Part shown: one piece after another, positions 45,095 through 53,518 of the stretch
Numbering within the stretch: position 1 is the first letter of the stretch
How the letters are laid out: the number at the start of each line of letters is the position of its first letter
From: Streptomyces rhizoryzae
GTDB taxonomy: Bacteria; Actinomycetota; Actinomycetes; Streptomycetales; Streptomycetaceae
Reading direction: 5' to 3'
Length of the DNA stretch: 64,000 nucleotides
Assembly (NCBI RefSeq): GCF_023155275.1
Contig: NZ_JALMUV010000008.1
Location: 62,001 to 126,000 of the forward strand
Notes under the pieces: generated by a model
Database searches by the model: none
Seen by the model: only the letters and a program-made list of their open reading frames with translations
Told to the model about the DNA's origin: nothing
Position numbers and translations under genes: made by a program

Positions 45095-45547
45095 ATGAGC
45101 GATCCCGTGATACGCCGCGCCACCGAGGCCGACCTGCCCGCCATCGTCGCGATGCTGGCCGACGACCCCCTGGGCGCCACCCGGGAATCCCCCGGCGACC
45201 TGGCGCCCTACCGCACCGCCTTCACCACCCTGGCCGCCGACCCGCACCAGCACCTGGTCGTCGCCGAACGGGACGGACGGGTGGTCGGCACCCTCCAGCT
45301 CACGGTGATCCCCGGTCTGTCCCGGCGCGGCGCCACCCGCTCGCTCATCGAAGCGGTGCGGGTGCACGCCGACGAGCGCGGGGCCGGGCTGGGCTCCGTC
45401 CTCATCGAATGGGCCGTCGCGGAGTCCCGGACGCTGGGCTGCCGACTCGTCCAGCTCACCTCCGACGCCTCCCGCACCGACGCCCACCGCTTCTACGAGC
45501 GCCTCGGCTTCGAGGCGTCCCACGTGGGCTTCAAGCGCGCGCTCTGA
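45095..45547 (+). CDS. GNAT-family N-acetyltransferase
   Basis: 150 residues, a full GNAT fold: VIRRATEADLPAIVAML, acetyl-CoA motif VRVHADERGAGLGSVLIEWAVAES (R-x-x-G-x-G/A) and SDASRTDAHRFYERLGFEASHVGFKRAL at the end. The substrate (small amine or protein N-terminus) is not predictable. Stands alone between the MarR and TetR genes. Confidence 0.9.
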   Translation: MSDPVIRRATEADLPAIVAMLADDPLGATRESPGDLAPYRTAFTTLAADPHQHLVVAERDGRVVGTLQLTVIPGLSRRGATRSLIEAVRVHADERGAGLGSVLIEWAVAESRTLGCRLVQLTSDASRTDAHRFYERLGFEASHVGFKRAL

Positions 45548-45562
45548 CCTGCCGGGTGCCGG

Positions 45563-46378
45563 TCAGGGGGCCGGGGGAGCGGTCCCGCGCGCCCGGTGCG
45601 CCTTCTGCCGGCAGGCCCCGCCGCAGTACCGCGCGGGCCGGCCGGTCCGGGCGGGCCTGAGCGCCGTCCCGCACACCCGGCACCGGGTTTCGTTACGTTT
45701 CCGGGCCGCGGTGGGGAGTTCCGTGACGTTCCGGCCCGCGCGCAGGCCGTCGAGCATCAGCGCCGTCATCCGGCCCACCGGCACCGCCGCCGGGCCCGCT
45801 TCCGGTCCCGCCTCCGGGTCCGCCGGCCCCCGTCCGGCCGACCTCCGGCGCTCCATCGCCAGACAGCCGGCCAGCAGCACCCGGACGTCCTCGAGATCGA
45901 CGTCTTTCCGTACCGCGCCCGCCTGTTGGGCCCGTACCAGCAGGATCCCGAGGGCCGTGCGGAACTCCAGGTCCGGGCCGTCCGGGGCCGCCCCGGCCAC
46001 CGCCGGGACGTCCTCCCCGGCCGCCGACAGCGCCTCGCACAGCGCCCGGTCGGGCGCGGCCAGCCGGACCACCGAGGCCAGGAAGCGGAAGAACACCCCG
46101 CCGGGGTCCTCGGCGTCGGCCACGTCCGCGGCGGTATCGGCGAACAGCCGGAGCCGGTCCCGGACCGCCGCCCGGAACAGCGCCTCCTTGGACGGGAAGT
46201 GGCGGTAGACCGTGCCCGGGCCGACCCCGGCGCGCCGGGCGATCTCCCCCAGCGGAACGCCCAACCCCCGTTCCTCGAAGGCGGATCGGGCCGCTTGGAG
46301 CACCAGCGCGCGATTCCGCCGGGCGTCCGCCCGCACGGCCGCCGGCCGCCCGTCCGCCTCCCGGCCGCCTCCTGACAC
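45563..46378 (-). CDS. TetR-family regulator fused to a C-terminal zinc ribbon
   Basis: 271 residues from GTG 46378 (ATG 46426 possible). TetR HTH: RNRALVLQAARSAFEERGLGVPLGEIARRAGVGPGTVYRHFPSKEALFRAA. A ligand domain follows, with about 40 low-complexity residues. The last 45 residues hold two Cys pairs (CRVCG and YCGGACRQKAH), a treble-clef/zinc-ribbon pattern. The zinc module is unusual for TetR proteins and might bind DNA, RNA or a partner. Targets unknown; the gene lies downstream of the aminotransferase and its parS-terminator. Confidence 0.85.
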   Translation of the reverse strand: MSGGGREADGRPAAVRADARRNRALVLQAARSAFEERGLGVPLGEIARRAGVGPGTVYRHFPSKEALFRAAVRDRLRLFADTAADVADAEDPGGVFFRFLASVVRLAAPDRALCEALSAAGEDVPAVAGAAPDGPDLEFRTALGILLVRAQQAGAVRKDVDLEDVRVLLAGCLAMERRRSAGRGPADPEAGPEAGPAAVPVGRMTALMLDGLRAGRNVTELPTAARKRNETRCRVCGTALRPARTGRPARYCGGACRQKAHRARGTAPPAP

Positions 46379-46585
46379 CACCCGGCTCCTCCGCACTGCG
46401 CACCCAGGACAAGAACCACTGCGCACCCGGCGACGAGAACCGGGTTGGTCGTTCCGATTCTATGAGCCGGTGAAAACCGGGGGCGGACCGGCATGCGGAG
46501 CGGTGCGGGGGCGTTCGGCGGCTCCGGTGGGGCGGCGCCGCGGCGAAGGCACGACCGCAGCGAAGAAGCCCGCAGGCAGCAAAAA

Positions 46586-46621
46586 GGGTGGGGACTGTTT
46601 CACGTGAAACAGTCCCCACCC
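46586..46621 (-). terminator. Rho-independent terminator containing a parS site
   Basis: A 36-bp perfect palindrome with parS TGTTTCACGTGAAACA (46596-46611) at its centre and GGGTGGGGAC / GTCCCCACCC flanks. On the reverse strand it is followed by a TTTTT tract, the form expected to end transcription of the aminotransferase gene. It lies in the 46379-46707 gap, which otherwise shows no gene. Confidence 0.85.
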
Positions 46622-46707
46622 CTGCCCTCCTGCCGAGGGCGCGTACGGCGGTGCGGGAGCGGCCGCCGGAGCGTGGGCCCGCCGGATCAGCGGCCGGGCC
46701 CGGTGAC

Positions 46708-47847
46708 TCAGGCCACGGTGACGGCCGCGTCCCAGGCCGCGCCGGCCGCACCGGCGGCCGCGTCCTCGTCGACCGCCACGCCCAGCGCCCGCAGACCGGT
46801 CGCCAGCGCCGCGAGGGAGGCCAGGACCACCGCGCGGTCCGCGGCCCGCCCGTAGTGGTTGACCCGGATCATCTCCGCGGCCAGCGCACCGGCGGCGGCC
46901 TGCACCGGCACCGTGGCGTCGGCGGCGAGCGCGGCGGACACCACCTCGCGGGCGTCCACCCCGGCCGGGGTCCGCAGCGTGGTGGCGGCCGGCGCCGCGT
47001 GCTCGTCCCGGATCACGTACGGCACCGGCCCGCCGAGCACCGCCACACCGGCCCGGACCGCCGCCGCGGCCGCCCGGTGCCGGGTGATGACCGCGCCCAG
47101 CCCCTCCTGCTCGATCCGGTCCACGGCCTGCTCCAGCGCCAGCATCTCCAGCTGCGCCGGGGCGTGCGGAAGGGCGGTGCGCCCGGCGTCGATCCAGCGC
47201 TCCTTCCAGTCCAGCAGGGAGAGGTAGGAGCGCCGCGGCGCCTGCTCGTTGGCCGCGATGCGCTCCCAGGCCCGCGCGCTGACCGAGACCGCGGAGACCC
47301 CGGCCGGCCCGGCCAGCGCCTTCTGCCCGCCGATGACGCACAGGTCCACGCCCCACTCGTCGGTGAGCAGCGGCTCGGCGCCCACCGAGGCGACCGCGTC
47401 GAGCATCAGCAGGGCCCCGTGCTCCCGGACCACCGCGCCGATCTCGGCGACGGGGTTGGTGTTGCCGGTGGCCGCCTCGGCGTGCACCAGGCTCACGAAG
47501 TCGATCTCGGGGTGCTCCCGCAGCGCGGCCGCCACCTGCTCGGCCGAGACGGCGGCGGTGAAGGGGGCGCTGAGGGTGACGACCTCGGCGCCGCAGGACC
47601 GCAGCCAGCCGCCGAACGTCTCGCCGTACGGGCCGGTGATGATGTTGAGCGCGGTGCTGCCGGGCCGGGCCGCCGAGCGGATGCACGCCTCCAGCGGCAG
47701 CAGCGCCTCGCCCTGGGTCATCACGACATCGCAGCGGGTCCGCATCAGCGCGGCGACCTTGTCCTCGATCCGGGCGAAGCGGGCGGCATCGAGCGGAGGC
47801 AGATCGAGCAGAACCGGGGCGTCGGCGTTCGCAGTCACGGCAGTCAC
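46708..47847 (-). CDS. Class V PLP aminotransferase (alanine-glyoxylate type)
   Basis: 379 residues from GTG 47847. Fold type I class V: MRTRCDVVMTQGEALLPLEACIRS, HAEAATGNTNPVAEIGAVV, MLDAVASVGAEPLLTDEWGVDLCVIGGQKALAGPAGVS (PLP lysine in GGQKAL), IRVNHYGRAADR near the C-terminus. Expected to transaminate alanine or serine with glyoxylate, or to act on a related substrate. GGAAGG precedes the start. Confidence 0.88.
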   Translation of the reverse strand: MTAVTANADAPVLLDLPPLDAARFARIEDKVAALMRTRCDVVMTQGEALLPLEACIRSAARPGSTALNIITGPYGETFGGWLRSCGAEVVTLSAPFTAAVSAEQVAAALREHPEIDFVSLVHAEAATGNTNPVAEIGAVVREHGALLMLDAVASVGAEPLLTDEWGVDLCVIGGQKALAGPAGVSAVSVSARAWERIAANEQAPRRSYLSLLDWKERWIDAGRTALPHAPAQLEMLALEQAVDRIEQEGLGAVITRHRAAAAAVRAGVAVLGGPVPYVIRDEHAAPAATTLRTPAGVDAREVVSAALAADATVPVQAAAGALAAEMIRVNHYGRAADRAVVLASLAALATGLRALGVAVDEDAAAGAAGAAWDAAVTVA

Positions 47848-48035
47848 AGTGGCCTTCCAGCGGTAGCGAGCCGCGCACTGCGGCGGCTCCTGACATCTCG
47901 CTCGACTGTACGTCCGGCCGCCCGTCACCCGCCGTACGGGCCCGGCCGGGCCGGTTCGGGCGCGACGGAGGGCGCGGGTCAGGGCGGAGGGCGCGGGTCG
48001 GGGCGCGCGGGGCAGGGGCGGGGCCTGCGCGCGGG

Positions 48036-49514
48036 TCAGGGGGCGCCGCGCCAGCCCTGCGGGTCCACCCCGCCGGGTACCGGGTCGGCCGGCTCGTAGG
48101 GCCCCCGGGTGAACACGAAGGTCGCCAGGTCGAGGTGGCTGACCGAACCGTCCGGCGCCCGCACCACCCGCAGCGATTCCCCTGCGTAGTAGCCGTCCAG
48201 CCCGGTCCACGTGCCGTCGGACTCGGCCCGGAACCGGGAGCCGCGCCCGTTGCCGGACAGCGTGACCAACTCCAGCCCGCGCCCGCCGGTCAGCCGCAGC
48301 GCGAACGGGTTCGCGCCCCAGTACCAGGGGCCGCTCAGGGCCAGCAGCTCCTCGTCCACCGGCTCGGGCAGCGGGCGCCACGCCTCCGGGATCCTGGGCT
48401 CGTGGGCGGTCACGGTCTCCACGAGGTCGGCGGCCACCGTGCCGATCGGGAGGCCCGAGGTGCAGTTCGCCAGGGCCAGCGCCGCCACGTCCTGGTCCGT
48501 ATCGACCCACAGGGCGGCCAGGAACCCCGGCATGGACCCGGTGTGGCCCGCCAGCCGGCGCCCGCCCTTCGACACAAGCTGGAGCCCCAGGCCGTATCCG
48601 GCGCTCCAGCCGTCGCCTTCGGGCGGCACCGCGGGGGTCCGCATCTCGGCCAGGCTCGCACCGTCCAACACCCGGTCGTCGCCGCGCAGCAGGAACGCCG
48701 CCCACCGGCACAGGTCCTCCGTGGTGGACCACAGCTGCCCGGCCGGTCCCATCAGCCCGCTGTCGTGGGCGGGTTCCGGCAGCAGCGCATCGGCCCACGG
48801 ATGGACCGCCCAGCCCTGCGCGTGCGGAGCCGTCGGGGTCAGCGTCGTACGGGCCATGCCCAGCGGCTCCAGCACCTCGCGCCGCAGCACCGCCCCCCAC
48901 GGCGTCCCGTCCCGCAGCCGCTCGACGAGCGCCCCGAGGACCGCGTAGCCGAGGTTGGAGTAGTGGTGGCGCCGGCCGGCCGGGTGCGGCCGTGGCCGTT
49001 CGTCGAAGAGATCGGCCGGTTCGGGTCGCAGCCCGCCCGGCGTCCGCTCCCACCACGGGCCGCGCGGTTCGGCGCTCAATCCGGCACCGTGTGCGAGGAG
49101 TTGCGCGATCGTCACGTCCGGGGCCGGGAGGCCCTTCAGGTGGACACCGAGGGGGTCGTCCAGCCGCAGCAGTCCCTCGTCCCGCAGCCGGAGCACCAGG
49201 ACGGCCACGAAGGTCTTGGACAGCGAGCCGATCCGGTACTGCACATCGCCGTGCGGCACCGCCCCGTCCACCGTGCCCCGGGCGCCCGTCCAGACCACCC
49301 GGCCACCGCGGACGACCGCACCCGTCATCGACGGCGCCCTTCCGTCGGCCTGGGCGAGCGCCAGCCGCCGCAGCAGCGCCCGCCGGGTCTGCGGCATCAA
49401 CTGCTCATACTCCGCACCCGAGTCGATGACCGCTCCGCCGCGCGGGATCACCTCGGACACCCCGCCCCCGTGCGCTCCCGGCTCCGGCGGCTCCGCGGAC
49501 TCCACGGCCGTCAT
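48036..49514 (-). CDS. Serine hydrolase (class C beta-lactamase/DD-peptidase family)
   Basis: 492 residues. Nucleophile motif SxxK in RIGSLSKTFVAVL, YxN motif HHYSNLGYAVLGALV and third motif GHTGSMPGF. The C-terminal 110 residues are an extra beta domain (SGPWYWGANPFALRLTGGRGLELVTLSGNG). No signal peptide, so probably cytosolic, arguing for an esterase or D-aminopeptidase role over a lactamase. ATG 49514; upstream lies the parS array at 49631. Confidence 0.88.
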   Translation of the reverse strand: MTAVESAEPPEPGAHGGGVSEVIPRGGAVIDSGAEYEQLMPQTRRALLRRLALAQADGRAPSMTGAVVRGGRVVWTGARGTVDGAVPHGDVQYRIGSLSKTFVAVLVLRLRDEGLLRLDDPLGVHLKGLPAPDVTIAQLLAHGAGLSAEPRGPWWERTPGGLRPEPADLFDERPRPHPAGRRHHYSNLGYAVLGALVERLRDGTPWGAVLRREVLEPLGMARTTLTPTAPHAQGWAVHPWADALLPEPAHDSGLMGPAGQLWSTTEDLCRWAAFLLRGDDRVLDGASLAEMRTPAVPPEGDGWSAGYGLGLQLVSKGGRRLAGHTGSMPGFLAALWVDTDQDVAALALANCTSGLPIGTVAADLVETVTAHEPRIPEAWRPLPEPVDEELLALSGPWYWGANPFALRLTGGRGLELVTLSGNGRGSRFRAESDGTWTGLDGYYAGESLRVVRAPDGSVSHLDLATFVFTRGPYEPADPVPGGVDPQGWRGAP

Positions 49515-49630
49515 GACGCTCCTCCACGAGACTGTCCACCCGGCCGCATCGGCTCGGCCGGTCATCCGCAGCGGCGGATCCCTGCCCGCCGCGCCGCCAT
49601 CCTGCCCGGCTCCCGCCTGCTGACGCCCGA

Positions 49631-49754
49631 TGTTTCACGTGAAACCGGCCCGCGGCGGACCCACCCCGGTTTCACGTGAAACAACGAGCCACGGACGACC
49701 CTCGTTTCACGTGAAACAACGCGTGGCCGGCGTCCCTCGGTTTCACGTGAAACA
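49631..49754. repeat. Array of four parS sites
   Basis: Exact GTTTCACGTGAAAC cores in 16-mers at 49631-49646, 49668-49683, 49703-49718 and 49739-49754, with pitches of 37, 35 and 36 bp. The array lies between the serine hydrolase start and the TPR-protein stop. Linkers are unrelated, so only the cores are conserved. Confidence 0.93.
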
Positions 49755-49774
49755 TCACCCGCCGCCCGGCTCGC

Positions 49775-50473
49775 TCACGGCACCGGCACAGCCACCGCCG
49801 CGATCGCCTCTCCCAGGGCGGCCTGTTCCTCCTCGGGCAGCCAGCGCGCCGCATGCACCATGTGCAGGGCGCTCCGCAGCCGCACCCGGTCCTCATCCGT
49901 CCCCAGGTACCCCAGGTACGCCGGAAGCGTCAGCCCCAGCGCCTTGAGGTCTCCGCGCGCGCACCACCGCGCGAACAGCTCCCGGAGCAGCCCTGCGCCG
50001 TCCGCCTCAGCGCACCCCGGCGCCACCGCGGTGCCGTCACCGCTCCCGGCGGCCGCCTCCGCCGTGTCCCGCAGTCCCTCCGCGATCGCGAACCGATTCC
50101 AGTCGGTGTACTGGCCTTCCGGCGCGTCCGCGACCCGCTCCGCGGCCCGCACGAAGTACTCACGGGCCGTGGCGAGTTGGCCGAGTTCGCGGTACGCCCG
50201 CCCCAGGTTGACGTACAGCGACGGGTAGAAGCCCTGGACCCGTGCGTCCCCGACCCGGTCGGCGCGGTCCAGGCACTCCTGGTTCCAGCGCAGGGTGCCC
50301 TCCGGCGTGGTCTGGTGCCGGGCGAGGTAGTGCGCGGCGATGCATGCCTCGTAGTCGTCCCGGGCACCGTCCCACGCCTGCCGGAACAGCTCCCGCGCCG
50401 CCGCGGCGCGCCCTTCCGCCTCGGCCTGCATGCCCGCCACGCAGAGCCGCACCACCGGCAGTTCCGGATCCAT
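49775..50473 (-). CDS. Tetratricopeptide-repeat protein
   Basis: 232 residues of paired helices: AEAEGRAAAARELFRQAWDGARDDYEACIAAHYLARHQ, DARVQGFYPSLYVNLGRAYRELGQLATAREYFVRAAERV, matching TPR consensus positions. It ends in a helical tail (RSALHMVHAARWLPEEEQAALGEAIAAVAV). Scaffold or regulatory protein without catalytic motif. Function unknown. Next to the parS array. Confidence 0.78.
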   Translation of the reverse strand: MDPELPVVRLCVAGMQAEAEGRAAAARELFRQAWDGARDDYEACIAAHYLARHQTTPEGTLRWNQECLDRADRVGDARVQGFYPSLYVNLGRAYRELGQLATAREYFVRAAERVADAPEGQYTDWNRFAIAEGLRDTAEAAAGSGDGTAVAPGCAEADGAGLLRELFARWCARGDLKALGLTLPAYLGYLGTDEDRVRLRSALHMVHAARWLPEEEQAALGEAIAAVAVPVP

Positions 50474-50576
50474 CCGGCACTTCCCTCCCCGAGTCCCCGG
50501 CCGCCCCGTCCTCGGGGCGGCCGTACCGCTTCCGGCACCACTGCGCGCGCCGCGTTCCCTCGTGCCCGCCGCCGCG

Positions 50577-51716
50577 TCAGTCCGGCGCCCGCACCGGCAT
50601 CACCAGCGTCGTGAAGCTCCCCTGGTCCGCCGAGCGCACCACGACCGGCCGGTCCGGCGCGGCGATCTCCAGCAGCACATCCGGCCCCACCCCGGCCTCC
50701 AGGGCCGGCACCAGAACCGCCGGGTCGAAGGAGATCCGCAGCCCCGGCCCGGTCGGGACCGCGCGCAGCCGCATCGGCTCCGCCTCCCCGCCCGACACCG
50801 CCAGCACCCCGTCGCCGAGGACCGCCGCGCCCGCTCCGAACGCCAGCGACACCGGTCCGCCGCCGCGGGCCGCCACCGCGTCCCGCAGCCCGGCCCGGTC
50901 CACGATCAGGCGCTGCCGTACGGCTGCCAGACCGGACAGCATCAGCCGGTAGTCGGGGAACGCCTCCGCCGGTGCCGTTCCGGCCGCGCCCGGCCCGGCG
51001 TCCCAGCACTCCTCCCCGCTGCGCAGCAGCACCCGCGCGCTGTCCGGGCCGCCCGCCGCGGCCGGGAACTCCACCTCGACCACCGTCCGGCGCACCGCCC
51101 ACTCCGCCAGCCGCCGCGCGCTGCCCGCCGGGATCAGCGCCCGCCGCGGCCCGCCCTCGGCGGCCTCCGGCCGCAGCCCCCGGACCGCCAGCCGGTAGCG
51201 GTCGGTGGCCACCCACCGCACTTCCCCGTCGGCGAGTTCGCACAGCAGACAGGCCAGGACCGGGAACTCCCCGGCCGCCGGCCCGGTCGCCGCGGCGGGC
51301 GCCACCTGCCGTACCGCGCTGGCGAGTTCCGGCCCGCCGATGCGGGCCCGCGCCGCACCGCCGGCCCCCTCCGCTTCCCCGGCCGTCTCCTGGAGAAAGT
51401 CCGCCACCACGGCCCGCGCCTCGTCCGCCGCCCGCCGGGTCCGGTCCAGATGTGCCCGCAGGACGTTCCGTGCCGCCTCCCCGGGCCCGTCGAGCACGGT
51501 CTCGACGTCCACCAACGGCAGCCCGGCCGCGCGCAGTTGGCGCAGCCGCACCGCACGGCCGGTCTGCCCGGCCCCGTAGCGGCGGTATCCGGTGGCCTCG
51601 TCCACCCGGTCGGGCCGGAGCACCCCGCAGTCGTCGTAGAAGCGCAGCGCACTCGGCGTCAGGCCCACCCGGCGCGCGAACGCGCCGATGCCCAGCAGTT
51701 CCCCGTCGTCGTCCAT
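50577..51716 (-). CDS. MerR regulator fused to DnaN-like sliding-clamp domains
   Basis: 379 residues. Residues 8-75 are a MerR HTH (LGIGAFARRVGLTPSALRFYDDCGVLRPDRVDEATGYRRYG). After a helical linker, residues about 125-255 match clamp domain 2 (LASAVRQVAPAA, ATDRYRLAVRGL, RRLAEWAVRRTVVEVEF, FPDYRLMLSG). Residues about 265-379 match domain 3 (VDRAGLRDAVAARG, LRISFDPAVLVPALEA, VVVRSADQGSFTTLVMPVRAP). Clamp domain 1 is missing, replaced by the MerR part. Presumably a regulator whose sensor is a clamp-like dimer or ring that may contact replication proteins. Confidence 0.87.
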   Translation of the reverse strand: MDDDGELLGIGAFARRVGLTPSALRFYDDCGVLRPDRVDEATGYRRYGAGQTGRAVRLRQLRAAGLPLVDVETVLDGPGEAARNVLRAHLDRTRRAADEARAVVADFLQETAGEAEGAGGAARARIGGPELASAVRQVAPAAATGPAAGEFPVLACLLCELADGEVRWVATDRYRLAVRGLRPEAAEGGPRRALIPAGSARRLAEWAVRRTVVEVEFPAAAGGPDSARVLLRSGEECWDAGPGAAGTAPAEAFPDYRLMLSGLAAVRQRLIVDRAGLRDAVAARGGGPVSLAFGAGAAVLGDGVLAVSGGEAEPMRLRAVPTGPGLRISFDPAVLVPALEAGVGPDVLLEIAAPDRPVVVRSADQGSFTTLVMPVRAPD

Positions 51717-51776
51717 GGCGGCGATTGTCGGGCTTCGACCAACCTGAAGGTCAAACCGTGCGAGCGGCTCGGCGGA

Positions 51777-52415
51777 TCACGCCGGGGGCGCCTCGCCCGG
51801 TGCCGTCCCGGCCGGCCCCAGGAGCCGGTCCAGCGCCCGGCGGGTGCGGTCCTCCGCCGACGGATCGGCGTTCAGCTGCTTCGCCTGGTTGAGCGCCAGG
51901 AAGATCCCGATCAGCTCGAAACCGATCTGGTCGGGGTCGGTCCCCGCCGGGAGTTCGCCCTGCGCGACCGCGGTGCGCGCCTCCTGGATCAGCCGCCGGC
52001 GCCAGAGCAGCAACAGCCGCGCCACCGTGTCCCGCACCGGACCGCTGCGCGCGTCGAACTCCACCGAGGCGGTGGTGAAGAAGCAGCCGCCGGGGAAGGC
52101 GCCGCGCTCCCGCTCCAGATAGGTGGTCCAGGTTTCGCACAGGGCCCGGAGCCGGACCAGTCCAGGCCGCTCTCCGGCGGCCGGCTCCCACACCGCGCGG
52201 GAGAAGATCACCGCGGCCTCTTCCAGGGCCGCGAGCTGGAGCGCCTGCTTGGTGCCGAAGTGGCCCAGCACCCCCGCCTTGCTCATCCCGAGGTCGGTCG
52301 CCAGCCGTCCGATCGTCAGCCCCTCCAGCCCCTCCACCGAGGCGATCGCAACGCTGCGCTCGACGATCCGCTCCCGCGTCCGGCGGGCCTCGGCGACGGA
52401 CTTCCGTGGGCTCAT
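51777..52415 (-). CDS. TetR-family regulator, divergent from the FabH-like gene
   Basis: 212 residues. HTH: RTRERIVERSVAIASVEGLEGLTIGRLATDLGMSKAGVLGHFGTKQALQLAAL. The C-terminal domain has the CFFTTASVEFDARSGPVRDTVARL pattern of TetR_C_6-like lipid/fatty-acid regulators. ATG 52415. The shared gap carries a perfect ACCGATCGGT palindrome next to a TATATT -10-like box, so repression of both genes is probable. Confidence 0.9.
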   Translation of the reverse strand: MSPRKSVAEARRTRERIVERSVAIASVEGLEGLTIGRLATDLGMSKAGVLGHFGTKQALQLAALEEAAVIFSRAVWEPAAGERPGLVRLRALCETWTTYLERERGAFPGGCFFTTASVEFDARSGPVRDTVARLLLLWRRRLIQEARTAVAQGELPAGTDPDQIGFELIGIFLALNQAKQLNADPSAEDRTRRALDRLLGPAGTAPGEAPPA

Positions 52416-52451
52416 GGCCGCCATCGTAGCCGCCCGCCCAGATTTAGCTTC

Positions 52452-52465
52452 CGACCGATCGGTTG
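52452..52465. promoter_or_regulatory. TetR operator with adjacent -10 box
   Basis: Perfect palindrome ACCGATCGGT (52454-52463) extended to C-N12-G, directly before TATATT (about 52468-52473). It lies between the divergent TetR and FabH-like genes. Confidence 0.7.
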
Positions 52466-52526
52466 CTATATTCCCGGGCCACAGCGCCGGTGCACCGCAC
52501 CGCCCCGCGAACCGAGGAGACCAACC

Positions 52527-53468
52527 GTGCCGGGAACCCGTATCGCCGCCCTGGGCCACCACCAGCCGTCCCGCCTGCTCACCAACGACGACCTGGCGGG
52601 CATGGTCGACACCAGCGACGAGTGGATCCGGCGGCGCACCGGCATCGCCACCCGCCGGATCGCCGACACCGAGTCGGTGGCCGACCTGGCGTACCCCGCC
52701 GCCGCCAAGGCGCTCGCCGCGGCCGGCCTCACCCCCGCCGACATCGGCCTGATCACCGTCGCGACCTGCTCCGCCATCGACCGCTGCCCGTCCACCGCGG
52801 CCCAGGTCGCCGGCCGCCTCGGCATCCCCTCCGCGGTGGCCTACGACCTCAACAACGGCTGCGCGGGCTTCTGCACCGCCCTCGCCGCCGCCGAGCACTC
52901 CGTCCGGGCCGGCGCCGCCCGGCACGCCCTGGTCATCGGCGCGGAGAAGATGTCCGACGTCACCGACTGGACCGACCGCAGCACCTGCGTCCTGCTCGGC
53001 GACGGCGCCGGGGCCGCGGTGGTCAGCGCCGCCGACTCCGCCGGGATCGGCCCGGTGGTCTGGGGCTCCGACCCCACCCGCCGGGACGTGGTCCGTCTGG
53101 TCGACGACTGGCACCCGCGCTTCGCCCAGGAGGGCCAGGCGGTCTTCCGCTGGGCCACCACCACCCTCCCCGACCTGGCCCGGGAAGCCTGCCGCCAGGC
53201 CGGCCTCGCCCCCGCCGACCTCGCCGGCATCGTCACCCACCAGGCCAACCTGCGGATCATCGAGGCCGTCGTCCGGCAGCTCGACCTGCCGGAGACCACG
53301 GTCATCGCGCGGGACGTGGTCGACTCCGGCAACACCTCCGCCGCGTCCGTCCCCCTGGCCTTCGCCAAGCTCGTCGAACGCCGGGAGCTCCCCTCCGGCG
53401 CCCCCGTCCTCCTGCTGAGCTTCGGCGGCGGCCTCTCCTGGGCGGGCCAGGTCGTCAGCTGCCCCTGA
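52527..53468 (+). CDS. 3-oxoacyl-ACP synthase III (FabH-like)
   Basis: 313 residues from GTG 52527. Catalytic Cys in NNGCAGFCTAL, His in GIVTHQANLRIIE and Asn in DSGNTSAASVPLA, the complete KAS III triad. N-terminus PGTRIAALGHHQPSRLLTNDDLAGMVDTSDEWIRRRTGIATRR is the family start. Condenses a starter acyl-CoA with malonyl-ACP. It stands alone, outside the main fab operon, so it likely serves a specialised or branched-chain starter. Regulated by the divergent TetR. Confidence 0.92.
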   Translation: MPGTRIAALGHHQPSRLLTNDDLAGMVDTSDEWIRRRTGIATRRIADTESVADLAYPAAAKALAAAGLTPADIGLITVATCSAIDRCPSTAAQVAGRLGIPSAVAYDLNNGCAGFCTALAAAEHSVRAGAARHALVIGAEKMSDVTDWTDRSTCVLLGDGAGAAVVSAADSAGIGPVVWGSDPTRRDVVRLVDDWHPRFAQEGQAVFRWATTTLPDLAREACRQAGLAPADLAGIVTHQANLRIIEAVVRQLDLPETTVIARDVVDSGNTSAASVPLAFAKLVERRELPSGAPVLLLSFGGGLSWAGQVVSCP

Positions 53469-53478
53469 CCGCCGCCCC

Positions 53479-53505
53479 GGCGGCGCCGCGCCCCCCGGCG
53501 CCGCC
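53479..53505. terminator. GC-rich hairpin between FabH-like and SDR genes
   Basis: GGCGGCGCC / GGCGCCGCC 9-bp stem with a C-rich loop, in the 50-base convergent gap. No T-tract. Confidence 0.55.
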
Positions 53506-53518
53506 AACCGGCCGCCGC

